64,000 nt of DNA from a virus: IMG/VR virus record IMGVR_UViG_3300008261_000001, positions 226,180 through 290,179 of that record. One strand, written 5' to 3'. The notes beneath the pieces are model-generated. The model did not search any database and had not been told where the DNA came from. It saw only the letters and a program-made list of their open reading frames with translations. Below are positions 16,701 to 25,863 of this stretch, piece by piece (the stretch's first letter is position 1; each line of letters starts with the position of its first letter). A program made the translations under genes and the position numbers.

Positions 16701-17016
16701 AGATGGAGCGGAGATACCCCTCTTGAGCGTCTCACAGAGGGGACTCAAATCAAATTGGATAACCACGAGTGCATCGCTCATAGGTTTGGAGGGGTTGAGT
16801 GTTTACGACTCAACTATCTCTGCGTATGTGAACATAACAGCGAGCCAAAATAAGGTTTTGTTGTGTTTGCCTATAGGCGATCACCCTAGCAATCATCTTC
16901 TGAGTGCCAACTACACAACTGGAGACTCCACAGGTGTGGTGTCGGACATAGTGGTGAACGAGTTTTCTTATTTACAAGTGGGCGACTTGAGCTTTACTTA
17001 CGAGGAGGAACGATGA
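13714..17016 (+). CDS. Baseplate J-like protein with fibronectin-type III-like domain
   Basis: 1100 residues, about three times a minimal gpJ. A fibronectin type III-like module lies near 108-160 (PPAPPTNIRVS...YYNVYGSS). The baseplate J core follows at about 310-600: AGSAIRDLMIDP, a long region leading to VPLGTVL, then GSSGNV and GGQDTESNSDLSARA, all hallmarks of the gpJ/gp6 family. The C-terminal half is beta rich and possibly repeats the fold. It is coupled by ATGA on both sides. It would form the baseplate ring around the tail tube. Confidence 0.88.
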   Translation: MSLFEIIKPDGVKTSNPSVVYSTLKDEVTIRGNIEGYTSIVITFNGTTYTSTGIDSDISILDNSWLFPSVGGIDITQGTNSFEIVASGVGLSNKSIRLDIVSPENEQISPPAPPTNIRVSRLQNAVEISFNHSDTSVSYYNVYGSSASGGGLNGYFLVNAVPLDPVTYGVRVEQSTTLGDLSVDLSPQDADPLFVGVQALQSSSSQTLSTTSLGDIEIPEGAIRVRVTSVVSSLTLNETVKFKHSRTATPNSQPPTYQIGEFSTLPATTPIYYVVTAVKVADDVEIESSYSIEVAGQPIEVQSTNLSLPNVSDNDITTSLIQSIYAADEDASVQAGSAIRDLMIDPMVSELSRVRFVLDYTYRATSFLSLLRIDDPLNTGASISVSASSYKLALKDALFLQTDAQTQNLIDSSFDRLASNFGLSRRIGVKARGEVVFYVSAKPTYTISVPLGTVLTGGGVSFKTTETDSFSPENASSLYNPIRKRYELTLQIEAINEGSSGNVTSGQITQGAPAGLRVSNTAPTFGGQDTESNSDLSARALGYLSSVDVGTRNGYYRVARETAGVSSVLIIDADSPYMVRDDGIGGKVDVWVRGESIASVTDVYAPTYKTKRGARFLPLISEGAYIFKVADISSPSIFEMIDREDLGLGLRNATTNEFFDLSNVVISNGNTITLDSSIVQPSYVFGDVILGDYRSSTSANIVLDRQPVREVLSVAKEDGTLLGFEFVKAEDPLRLGQSTRASDYVVVTNDGLDKFKEVSQESHTLIGFYGDRLAYLGVDVNSIVVTNTSGVVFDSPLDPSVSQPHYEIISEVDQVSIRRTSVSGGIADGQIVLVSYRYIENITITYKTNLVLSNLQSNLDANKHLGADVLAKEVSPVFVDIKAVVVLERGTPISTADSLIRNNLSNLILGQVLGGTLRVSDVIREIDSSTGVSYVIMPLTQLALQQGSSVLREEILVGSLRNITQLNNPTHNLWLLDSPLSNVVGVGGGATARVFLDGAEIPLLSVSQRGLKSNWITTSASLIGLEGLSVYDSTISAYVNITASQNKVLLCLPIGDHPSNHLLSANYTTGDSTGVVSDIVVNEFSYLQVGDLSFTYEEER

Positions 17017-20000
17017 GCGTTTATCCGTATGACCCAAGATTCCAAAAAGACCCACTTGGGGCGACTACCAAGTCGAGTTCTAGGCGACTATTAGAGGATA
17101 TCCTATCCGAAAGGATAGTGTCCTCTCTAGCTCGTAGCACTGCTTCTAACTATATCACGGAGTCCTACGGATCTAACCACCGCATATTTTATGAGGGTGT
17201 AGCGAGCTTGCTCTCAGAGATCCTCGTGGACTCGGTGGACAACATAGACGACTCTGAACTGAGCCAACTTAGAGCAGAGTTCTTGTCCACCCGTTTGCTT
17301 TACTCGATTTTTCCACCTACGAACAACTCTGTACCTGAGACGGATACTATCGAGGAACTGCATAAGATACTTATTTTAGCCTTAGAATCTCTTTTTAGAG
17401 GTAGCACCCTAGAGTCCATAAAGCAAGCATTGGATAGTGTGTACTCAGAGAAGGTAGGTTTAGAGCTTGAGGGGTACATAGTCCGCCTCACATCGAGTAT
17501 ATTAAGCATCACAACGATTGAGGACAACCACCAACACTTCGTATTCACCCAATCTAAAGGTCTTGGCTCGACCACTTATCCAATAGGGCTGAAATGGGGT
17601 GATGATTTACACTCGCACCTGATCGTAGATGGTGTGGTGCAACCTTACACAGACGCAGAGGGTAACACACATACACACGAGGTCTCTTTAGGACTTATTC
17701 CGAATGTAGTACGCCTACAAGAAAACCTAAGGAAAGTCCTCTCGGTCATTAAACCTGCCCATATCAAGACAGGTACTATTTCATCGGTGTTGGAGGAAAA
17801 TGGAAACCTCGGTGTCTCCGAGGACGAGATGATCCTAAGCCTCGGTGGTCTTTATCAAGACGACATGAGACGAGTGAGGCTCGGCACTTGGGAAGATGTC
17901 TTATTTGGATACGCCTCGAATAAGACCTTGAGGGTCTATCGCACGAATATCACAAAACCCAACTCCCTCTTGGTCAAACCCAACGAAAACTCATCTACTG
18001 GTCAACGCACACGAGTCTTATCCATTTCCTCAAGCGTCCCTGCTAACGGAGAGTACACCTCTTGGAGCTTTCCATTAGACTCCGCCTCTGAAGCACTTTT
18101 TAGATCTACAGGTGTAGACACCCTCTCTGTAGATAATGGCTTCATCACAGGTAAAGACTCGTCAGACCCTAGCTCAGAACAAATACCAGCTTATTTCACC
18201 GATGGTAGCCTCGTTCTCTTAAATGGCGTGGCTTACTACATAGAACTGTTTCTGACCGAACCACCCAAGTACAAAGTCTCAGCACAAGTCATAACCACCG
18301 ACACACGCTTAAACGCAACAAACAGCGTTGTAGAAATCACCAATCTATCTAGTCCGTGGAAGGTTCGCCAAGACATACGCTATGAGACATACACCTTCAC
18401 TTACTATCCTCCAGCAGGCTCGGCTAACCTTTGGTTCAGCCTACCTCCTCTGAATGTACGGTTTTTCTACAAGGGCATTGCCCTCAACCCCACCAACTCT
18501 TTCTCGATATCCATTAATGGTGTGGCTGTCCCATCGAGCGTACTGAAGTTTTATAGCCACTACGACAACAACTTCTATCTGCTTAATGCGGGCGACTACT
18601 CGGCTGTACTCAATCCCCTTGATCGTGTGACGATCACCTACCCCTATGACGAAGATGAAGTTTATCGGTTTACATCACTCAATGACCCCCGCTTAGTCTT
18701 AAACGCCACACGCAAAGTAGGACAAGTCACCACCACCAACGGACGCAAGAGTTCTTACTTAGCTCCATCCGCTCCCCCTTACTACATTCGTCGCAAAAAC
18801 TATGTACTGAACAAAGTAGTGCCTATATCCCCTTACACTACAGAGTATCGTGATGCAACCTATGGGATAGGGTCTACCTCCACCACAAATACGATCACAC
18901 AAAAGATTAACAGCTCCTTTGTGTTAAACAGAGTTTCCCCTTCGTCTAAGGTGGCAAGTGTTTCCGCTCCCGCCACGAAAGTCATTACTACAAAAGATGG
19001 GGTTATCTCGTTTGTACAGCTTGGGTTCAAACCAGATTACATATTATCCATTTTTGATGGTGGTGGTACTGAGTACATAGGAGCATTGAGCAAAGGATAT
19101 CTCAGAGTAGCTGGGATAACCACCCCCACAACATTAACAATATCAGCCTTGAGTACTAGCCCCTTAACGGATAGTGGGACTTGGTATGAGGGCAGTAAAT
19201 ACTTAGAGGGACAAGCTCCCCTTAAAAAAACAGAACACTCGGTGAGCGGTCTGACTGAGAGTTCTGCCGATGAGATTATGGCTAACCCCTTAGGGTTGGC
19301 AGAACCTCAAGTGGGCGGAGGATTTAAAGACGCGGTAAGGAGCGTTATAGCCCGCTCTAGTTCGACTTCTATTGGCACTAGGGGTGAACCAGCCTTCTAT
19401 GAAGACCGACCCACCTCTTTTGCTGTTGGTGGATACCTCTCTGAAGTTCATACTGAGACTCAGTACTTGGACGAGGTCTTGTATGGGGATTATTCCCTCT
19501 ACCTTTTAGGACCCATCAGCACCACAGAGCTAACTACCCTTACAACTATCCCTACATATCTGTTTTTCCATTATAGCTTCCTCAGTACCTTCGGTGGAAA
19601 TGGATACTACTTTTCCATTTACCGTATAAGCTCAGACGGCATTAAGTACTATCAGACCCTTTATCCATTAGCCGATAGCGGAGCGTTTGAGTGTTTTGAA
19701 GAGCATCCAGCACCACCCAATGGGGCTCCGCTCGCTTATCGTTGGAAAGACGATGGGTCTGGAAGCGGTTTCTCTCTTAACTATCCCAATGGGAGCTTCC
19801 CTACTTATGAAGCCGACCCTAATGGGTACTTTAATCATATTCCCAATCAGACCTATTATGTAGAAGTGTACATGGAGCAGAATGGGGGCATAGACGAGCT
19901 TTACTTCTTCTCTAGTGGCACTAACGCCCCATACACGCTCGGTTCTTCATGGACGACTTCATCCGAAACATACGCCCTAGACGACCCAATGGATATGGGC

Positions 20001-23000
20001 TTCGGTAAAACCTACACCTTTCAAGTGACCTTCGCCACCAACCCAGGTGAGGTCACTTCTTGGTTGCAGATAGCAGACCCTGCTCCATCGGCTACAAAGA
20101 GTTCTGAGGAGGTCGGAGCTACCATAGAGATCATAGCGGATGTACTCTCACCTAGTGAGCCTCTCTACGGAGAGAGAGTATCTTTCATCCCTAATGGTGG
20201 CTTGTTTACTCCATTGGGGTTGCCATATTCTTTAGACCCAGTACCAGCCATATTGGATAGCGTTTCGATAGCTGAAACGAGGAACATTCAAGAGTTCTTA
20301 CCCACCACAGCAGACACTCTCTCTTTGAGTTACCTTTTATCGCCTTGTTCGATCACTGAGACGACCCAAGCTATAAACGACTCATTCACCTACACTTATA
20401 GGGTGGCTTTAGCCGATAGCTTATCTGTAAATGATGGGTCTACACAAGCCACCCAACTTATCCTAGAAGACAGCTTATTGTTGTTAGACGAGATAGACCA
20501 CAAACTCGGTCTTAACTTTTCTGACACATCTGTGGTCGTAGATACTATCCAAGCGAGCTTAGATATCAGTTTGACGCTTGAGGACTCTGTGTTTGTCGCG
20601 ACAAACACTGTCTCTACTACATATGGGTTCTCTCCCTCTATCTCTGTAGAGAGCGTTCCCTTGCCCTCTGATACGCTCACCACGAACCTAACACTCAGCA
20701 GAGGGGTACAAGACTCTCTATCTGAGATATTGGATAGTGTGGTTTTGAACCTATCAGGATATGACTTCTCGGATGTAGTACAGCCCGCAGATGACCAAGT
20801 GGCTGTACTTTATGCTTACGCCCCCACCGCTGTTCAAGACACGCTCGGTGGTATCTTAGATGATGTGCTGTTCAAGTACAGCGTACTTGAGGGAGACTCT
20901 GTTAGCCCCATATTGGATAGTGTATTAACGCAAGTTTCGGAGTATTTACTGCTCGACAGCGTGACCATTAGTGATGATGTAACCCTCAACTACGCCTACA
21001 CAAGCCAAGCTCTTCTTGATGCGGTTTTAGCCCTACAAGACGAAGTGACACATAGGGTGAGTTCCTTCAACCTAACGGATAGCTTGACGAATATCCTAGA
21101 TGAAGTGGGCGTACTAGAAACACGCTCTATCAGCCTATTGGATAGCTTGAGCTTAACCGACAGCGTGAGTACCTCTTATGTGTATGGGAACATCAACATA
21201 ACTGAGAGCGTTGCCTCTATTTTAGACTCTGTCTCGACCTCTTACTTGTTCTCGGCTTTGACGCTCTCGGATAGCGTGTCGGCTCAAGTGGACGCTGTAC
21301 AAGCGTACATAAAGAGCCTTCACATAAGCGACCAAGTGGGCGTGACGGATGAAGGCTCTGCCCGCATCTCGTCTTTTGGGGTGACTGACGACTTATCCAT
21401 TACTGATGTGGTGGGCATCACAGTACCTGTCATTTCTGTTTCTGACAGCACTAGCCTATCCGATGTTGGGCAAGCACATATATCCTCAATAAAGACATTG
21501 GATACTTTGTCTTGGGGGGACACAATAGAAACGAGTTTGAGTTTAACTTCTTTATTGGTTGAGGACTTGGTTGTATTGAACGACACGGTTCTAACAACTT
21601 ACGCACTTAATGGTTTGGATTTGGTGGATACCGTAGGTTTTAGCGACTCTGATGTAGAGATCACACCCATTGTTTATGTTTCGGATAGTGTTTCTGCCCC
21701 CACAGACGAAACAGATACAGTTCAGTTATTCGAACCTTTGGAAAAATCTGATAGCGTAGTGTTCTCAGACGGTGTTTTAACAAGCTATGTCTTATTACCC
21801 AGCTCAGTATCTGAGAGCGTACCTGATGTAGAAGACTCTACGGATTTGTCTTTGAGCTTAACCTCGACTTTGAATGAGGGGGCAGTGAGCGTTTTAGACA
21901 CGGGACTTGCTCGCATCTCCTCTAAGTTCTTGTCCGATACCCTAGATATGACGGACGATGTTTCGACCACTTATGAGGAGTCCTTGAGACTTGTAGATGG
22001 GAGCATAGCGTTTGCGGGTACAGACACGAGTTATCTTGTGGGTGCGGACATATCTGCGTTCGATACGGGTACTAATGCCTTCCGCATAGAGTGGTGGATG
22101 TATTTGGACAGCACAGGAGCTGGAAATAACCCTGTTGTGTTCTCAAGAAATCTTAGGGGGACATCGGATAGATTTAGGGTGAAGCTCCTCAATAAGACAG
22201 GTCTTCAACTGTCCCTTTCTACAGGTTCTGCCCTTGTAACCAACAGCTTTGGTTCCGTTGCGAATGACGAGTGGGTACACATCGCTATCGTTGGTCGTAG
22301 CTCGGTTGTAAGGGCTTATGTGAACGGAGTACAGCTTGGTTCGAGCTGGTCAACGACCTACAACATCACCAACGCAAGCACTGCCGCTTTCTACATAGGA
22401 AACGAGACAACCCCCATAGCAGATACTGCTTTCAAGGGCTACATCACCAACCTAAGGTATCTTTACCAAATCTCAGGTGCATCCGACCTCACCACACGAA
22501 CAGGAACATTCAGCATCCCCACAGCACCTTTACCATCTGTTTCTCTTAATGTGTTTAGGCTTGTAGCTACAGATTCGTCAACCGCGTTTACAGGAACAGG
22601 AACTACACTAACTAATACCTCTTCTGTGTCTTGGTCTAGCTCCGTACCTACAATCACTGACCCCATGAGTTCTCTGTCGTTAAATGGGGTTATATCTTTT
22701 CCCTATGCTAATGGATACTTGAGCAGACTGAGCGACAGCGACTTTAACTTGGGCTCTGGGGACTTTACCATAGAGTGGCATCAGTATTTAACGACCACAG
22801 AACTAGCCACCAGCTACTCTCATAGGGCTTATATCTTCGACCTAGACTACACCGCTGCTATAAAACAGATTTCTGTGTATTACGACTCCGCATTGGAAAA
22901 GATTGTTTTGTTCTATCGTGTGAACGGATCTACCTCTTACACGATTGGCTATCAAGTTAACAACATAAGGGACAGATGGTCTCACTTTGCCCTAAGCAGA

Positions 23001-24368
23001 CACAATGGTACTTTGTACCTTTACCAAAATGGATACTCTTTATCCGCCACCAAGATAGACGATGCCTTCTCTCTCGCAGACTTCTCTACTGGCAGTAGCG
23101 GTAGCTTCTACATAGGCACAGACAAAGCTCTAACATCAAACTACTTCTTTAATGGATACCTATCCAACTTTAGGTTGAGCGTGGGTATAGCGAGGCATAC
23201 AACAGCGGACGCTCCATTTACACCCCCCACGAGTGTTTTCACCACGGATGTCTACACTAAGCTCTTGCTTACTGCGGATAGCCTAAGCGATCTTGGTACA
23301 GATACAAGTGGTTCATCTAATACTATGACTTTATCCAATGTAGAGTGGGAGAGTTTCTCAAAATCCTACGCGGATAAGTCTCTGAGTGTGGCGGTGCAGA
23401 CGGGATCTTCTGTTTACGGTGCTTCTCAGTTCTTTGTCTATAGCTCTAACGATTACTACGCTAGACAAGCGAGGGGAAATAACTCGTACCCAACTCTTGT
23501 ATCGAGCTTGCCTAGATATAAAGAGCTACCCACGAACGCTTTGGCTTACGAGGGCAACTATAAAGGGGCATATGAGCCTGCTTTGAGTGCTGGGTACTCC
23601 AATACCACACCCACCCAACCCGACTTGGTATTTAAGGCATTAGCGACTAGCACTAGAAACAATGTGGTCGAGGAATACAACTCTCCCTCTCAACCCACAG
23701 AGTACAAAATCTTCTCTCGGTTGAATAACGATGCGAGTCCTACTCCAGAGTTCAACATCGCCTTCCGATACAAAAATAACACATGGGGTAGCTATTACAA
23801 TCTGTTCCCCTCCACAGGTGCCACTAACATCAGACGCAACTACCTACACACGCTAAGAGTAAACAGCGATGGCACGACCACATTTACACAAGACACCACA
23901 GGACAGACGGCACTTTATCCTTATTCGACAACCGTGAGGCTCTACGCTTATTTTAAGAACTTGGACAATGGCTTGGGGGCGAGTGCCACACCACAGTCCA
24001 CCGTGTTACTAAGGACTGACCCCTCGTTAGGTTCATTAACAGGGCAAGTGGCTTCTGTTCCTAGTGAGTACTCTTTTACAGGTGGTTTAATACCCAAGAC
24101 TTTGATTACAAACACGAATAATGTGTCTCAAATGTCTTGGCAGGTTGTTACAGGTACTAAGTATAGGTTGTACCTCGACAAAGCCACAGGAGTAGATTTA
24201 ATCCTTGCGTTTAGAGCGTACACCTACACAGCAGGTGCGACCGATTACAACACGCTGTATGACGCGAACAACCCCCCCAACTACAAGTCGTTCTCTAACG
24301 CTGTGTGTCAGCAAAACCTCTATCTTCAAGTGCTTGAAGATGGCTCAGTTCTTATCACTCAATCATAA
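17013..24368 (+). CDS. Giant tail/baseplate-adhesin fusion with DS-rich repeats and two LamG-like domains
   Basis: 2451 residues, start inside an ATGA overlap. The first 130 residues (YPYDPRFQKDP..., YRIFYE-like and LRAEFLSTRLLYSIFP segments) resemble a gpI-type baseplate/tail protein. A beta-rich region follows to about 1080. Residues about 1080-1660 are made of some two dozen degenerate repeats of about 24 residues around LDSVSLTDSV. Two laminin-G/concanavalin-like modules then lie near 1665-1840 and 1890-2100 (each with an EWWMYL/EWHQYL strand and a VRAYVNGVQLG/LYLYQNGYSL strand). The C-terminus is another beta domain. The likely role is a long fibre with carbohydrate-binding modules. Confidence 0.8.
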   Translation: MSVYPYDPRFQKDPLGATTKSSSRRLLEDILSERIVSSLARSTASNYITESYGSNHRIFYEGVASLLSEILVDSVDNIDDSELSQLRAEFLSTRLLYSIFPPTNNSVPETDTIEELHKILILALESLFRGSTLESIKQALDSVYSEKVGLELEGYIVRLTSSILSITTIEDNHQHFVFTQSKGLGSTTYPIGLKWGDDLHSHLIVDGVVQPYTDAEGNTHTHEVSLGLIPNVVRLQENLRKVLSVIKPAHIKTGTISSVLEENGNLGVSEDEMILSLGGLYQDDMRRVRLGTWEDVLFGYASNKTLRVYRTNITKPNSLLVKPNENSSTGQRTRVLSISSSVPANGEYTSWSFPLDSASEALFRSTGVDTLSVDNGFITGKDSSDPSSEQIPAYFTDGSLVLLNGVAYYIELFLTEPPKYKVSAQVITTDTRLNATNSVVEITNLSSPWKVRQDIRYETYTFTYYPPAGSANLWFSLPPLNVRFFYKGIALNPTNSFSISINGVAVPSSVLKFYSHYDNNFYLLNAGDYSAVLNPLDRVTITYPYDEDEVYRFTSLNDPRLVLNATRKVGQVTTTNGRKSSYLAPSAPPYYIRRKNYVLNKVVPISPYTTEYRDATYGIGSTSTTNTITQKINSSFVLNRVSPSSKVASVSAPATKVITTKDGVISFVQLGFKPDYILSIFDGGGTEYIGALSKGYLRVAGITTPTTLTISALSTSPLTDSGTWYEGSKYLEGQAPLKKTEHSVSGLTESSADEIMANPLGLAEPQVGGGFKDAVRSVIARSSSTSIGTRGEPAFYEDRPTSFAVGGYLSEVHTETQYLDEVLYGDYSLYLLGPISTTELTTLTTIPTYLFFHYSFLSTFGGNGYYFSIYRISSDGIKYYQTLYPLADSGAFECFEEHPAPPNGAPLAYRWKDDGSGSGFSLNYPNGSFPTYEADPNGYFNHIPNQTYYVEVYMEQNGGIDELYFFSSGTNAPYTLGSSWTTSSETYALDDPMDMGFGKTYTFQVTFATNPGEVTSWLQIADPAPSATKSSEEVGATIEIIADVLSPSEPLYGERVSFIPNGGLFTPLGLPYSLDPVPAILDSVSIAETRNIQEFLPTTADTLSLSYLLSPCSITETTQAINDSFTYTYRVALADSLSVNDGSTQATQLILEDSLLLLDEIDHKLGLNFSDTSVVVDTIQASLDISLTLEDSVFVATNTVSTTYGFSPSISVESVPLPSDTLTTNLTLSRGVQDSLSEILDSVVLNLSGYDFSDVVQPADDQVAVLYAYAPTAVQDTLGGILDDVLFKYSVLEGDSVSPILDSVLTQVSEYLLLDSVTISDDVTLNYAYTSQALLDAVLALQDEVTHRVSSFNLTDSLTNILDEVGVLETRSISLLDSLSLTDSVSTSYVYGNINITESVASILDSVSTSYLFSALTLSDSVSAQVDAVQAYIKSLHISDQVGVTDEGSARISSFGVTDDLSITDVVGITVPVISVSDSTSLSDVGQAHISSIKTLDTLSWGDTIETSLSLTSLLVEDLVVLNDTVLTTYALNGLDLVDTVGFSDSDVEITPIVYVSDSVSAPTDETDTVQLFEPLEKSDSVVFSDGVLTSYVLLPSSVSESVPDVEDSTDLSLSLTSTLNEGAVSVLDTGLARISSKFLSDTLDMTDDVSTTYEESLRLVDGSIAFAGTDTSYLVGADISAFDTGTNAFRIEWWMYLDSTGAGNNPVVFSRNLRGTSDRFRVKLLNKTGLQLSLSTGSALVTNSFGSVANDEWVHIAIVGRSSVVRAYVNGVQLGSSWSTTYNITNASTAAFYIGNETTPIADTAFKGYITNLRYLYQISGASDLTTRTGTFSIPTAPLPSVSLNVFRLVATDSSTAFTGTGTTLTNTSSVSWSSSVPTITDPMSSLSLNGVISFPYANGYLSRLSDSDFNLGSGDFTIEWHQYLTTTELATSYSHRAYIFDLDYTAAIKQISVYYDSALEKIVLFYRVNGSTSYTIGYQVNNIRDRWSHFALSRHNGTLYLYQNGYSLSATKIDDAFSLADFSTGSSGSFYIGTDKALTSNYFFNGYLSNFRLSVGIARHTTADAPFTPPTSVFTTDVYTKLLLTADSLSDLGTDTSGSSNTMTLSNVEWESFSKSYADKSLSVAVQTGSSVYGASQFFVYSSNDYYARQARGNNSYPTLVSSLPRYKELPTNALAYEGNYKGAYEPALSAGYSNTTPTQPDLVFKALATSTRNNVVEEYNSPSQPTEYKIFSRLNNDASPTPEFNIAFRYKNNTWGSYYNLFPSTGATNIRRNYLHTLRVNSDGTTTFTQDTTGQTALYPYSTTVRLYAYFKNLDNGLGASATPQSTVLLRTDPSLGSLTGQVASVPSEYSFTGGLIPKTLITNTNNVSQMSWQVVTGTKYRLYLDKATGVDLILAFRAYTYTAGATDYNTLYDANNPPNYKSFSNAVCQQNLYLQVLEDGSVLITQS
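20250..21990 (+). repeat. Coding repeat array of about 24-residue DSVS-type units
   Basis: Within the giant fibre gene, units such as ILDSV, LTDSVST and LSDSVSA recur about every 70-75 bases, with strong divergence between copies. Aspartate and serine dominate. The array probably forms an extended beta stalk. Several LDS codons are written TTGGATAGC, which adds copies of the ATTGGATA octamer. Confidence 0.7.
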
Positions 24369-24421
24369 ACCCTTTATGATTGAGTGCATACAAAGGCAAC
24401 CCTCTAAATGGAGTATCCGAT

Positions 24422-25093
24422 ATGATGATCATCACAGGTAAAGTACACGCTATCGTCCGCAACACAGCAGGCGAGGTTATCCAAGAAGTCTTTGGACCTA
24501 ACGCTGTTGTGGAGATGTCGAATAATATCCTCATGGACTCGATTTTCCCCAAGCTCGGGACCAACGCATCCCCCACGGCTATTCCCAATAGACCCGAGGG
24601 TACGAACATGACGGATAACACGACCTTCCCTACAGGTGGCAACTACATCGGTGCAGGTGGAGCGAGCCAAACTATCCAAGAAGCGGCTCGTAATCACATT
24701 GCCTATATTGCTGTGGGCGATAACGAAGGCTCTAACGATACGGGTGTGGCGAATCAAAACCAAAAGGTCACGATGGTAGACACGAGTTTCGATCCTACGG
24801 ACGCTGTGACCGTGTATGCGAGGAGCGTGGACTCAGTCACTTTCCCTGCATACAACCAAGTCAAGTTCACCACAACTTACTCCACCGCACAAGGCAACCT
24901 CGCAGGTGGTATCTCTGAAATAGGTCTTTGGACAGCGGGCAATAACGCGGACGCAAATGGGTTCATCACCTCTGAAGTCCCCACAACCTCAACCAACATG
25001 AGATTGTTTGCCCGTAAGATCCTCGCTAATGCGATCACCAAGACCGACGATGGTACACTTGAGATTAACTACACTCTAACCTTTGGGGCGTAA
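24422..25093 (+). CDS. Tail fibre-type structural protein, paralogue of 25186-25842
   Basis: 223 residues from the ATG at 24422, with GGAG eight bases upstream. Shared features with the next gene: a mid-protein invariant-glycine segment (AVGDNEG / GVGTGAS), EIGLW against EMGLL, and an ending of NYTLTFGA against TWRLTF. This is a common phage tail/virion domain of unknown function. It lies after the giant fibre gene, so it is likely a fibre accessory or tip protein. Confidence 0.7.
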   Translation: MMIITGKVHAIVRNTAGEVIQEVFGPNAVVEMSNNILMDSIFPKLGTNASPTAIPNRPEGTNMTDNTTFPTGGNYIGAGGASQTIQEAARNHIAYIAVGDNEGSNDTGVANQNQKVTMVDTSFDPTDAVTVYARSVDSVTFPAYNQVKFTTTYSTAQGNLAGGISEIGLWTAGNNADANGFITSEVPTTSTNMRLFARKILANAITKTDDGTLEINYTLTFGA

Positions 25094-25185
25094 AGGTTAA
25101 TGGGTGGGGTTTAAACACGCTAGGTGTGTGGGGTTGTAGTTATTTAATACTCCATAACCTAGCCCCATAGGTCATGGAGGACAAT

Positions 25186-25842
25186 ATGATCAAATCTGTA
25201 ATCCCACCACCCAAGACTTCCAGTATCCAATTTGGCTTGGGCTTTTCTGAGCTAGGTGTCAAAGTCAAAGGTGATGTCTTTGGCGTACTGCTCCATGCCG
25301 ATGGGCGTGAAGAAGTCGTATTGGATAAGTCGAACATCTACACACTGGACGGTGGTGTGTTGGCGGCCTTGTTATTTTCTGGTGACTCCCGCTCTCGCCC
25401 CATAGATATGCTCGGTGTGGGTACAGGAGCGAGCGGAAACGCTCAGTCACCAGATGTGGCGGATAACCGTCAACGGAGGCTACAAACTCCCCTCTATCGC
25501 AAGGCTTTCTCTACGCCTATTTTCCGTACCGCCCTCGGAGAAATCTCGGAGGATGTAGATGGAAACTCTATCCCCACCAACATTGTGGACTTCACAACGA
25601 CCTTTGAGGCGAGCGAAGCTGTAGGTGCTTTGACGGAGATGGGTCTTTTATCTACGGCTGATGGGGTAGAGGGTTCAGTCTTTACTCCTGTTCAAGAAGA
25701 TGGCTCCGATGTCGTTTTCCCAAGCAGAGATACGACCGTAGATATATCCGATTACGACATACTTGTGAACTACTTGACCTTCCCTGTGATAAATAAACCC
25801 AGTGGATCAATCCTAGCCATCACTTGGCGACTCACCTTTTAA
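25186..25842 (+). CDS. Tail fibre-type structural protein, paralogue of 24422-25093
   Basis: 218 residues from the ATG preceded by GGAGG. The same LTEMGLL and C-terminal LTF signature as the upstream gene points to an old tandem duplication. The 92-bp gap between the two contains a GTTATTTAATAC stretch that could be a weak promoter. Beta rich, no catalytic motif. Confidence 0.7.
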   Translation: MIKSVIPPPKTSSIQFGLGFSELGVKVKGDVFGVLLHADGREEVVLDKSNIYTLDGGVLAALLFSGDSRSRPIDMLGVGTGASGNAQSPDVADNRQRRLQTPLYRKAFSTPIFRTALGEISEDVDGNSIPTNIVDFTTTFEASEAVGALTEMGLLSTADGVEGSVFTPVQEDGSDVVFPSRDTTVDISDYDILVNYLTFPVINKPSGSILAITWRLTF

Positions 25843-25863
25843 ATAGGGAAAGGGTTATCCATT

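Noticed and set aside
20250-21990. Diversity-generating retroelement target in the fibre repeats
   Set aside because: No reverse transcriptase or template repeat is found in the window; the variation is between degenerate coding repeats.
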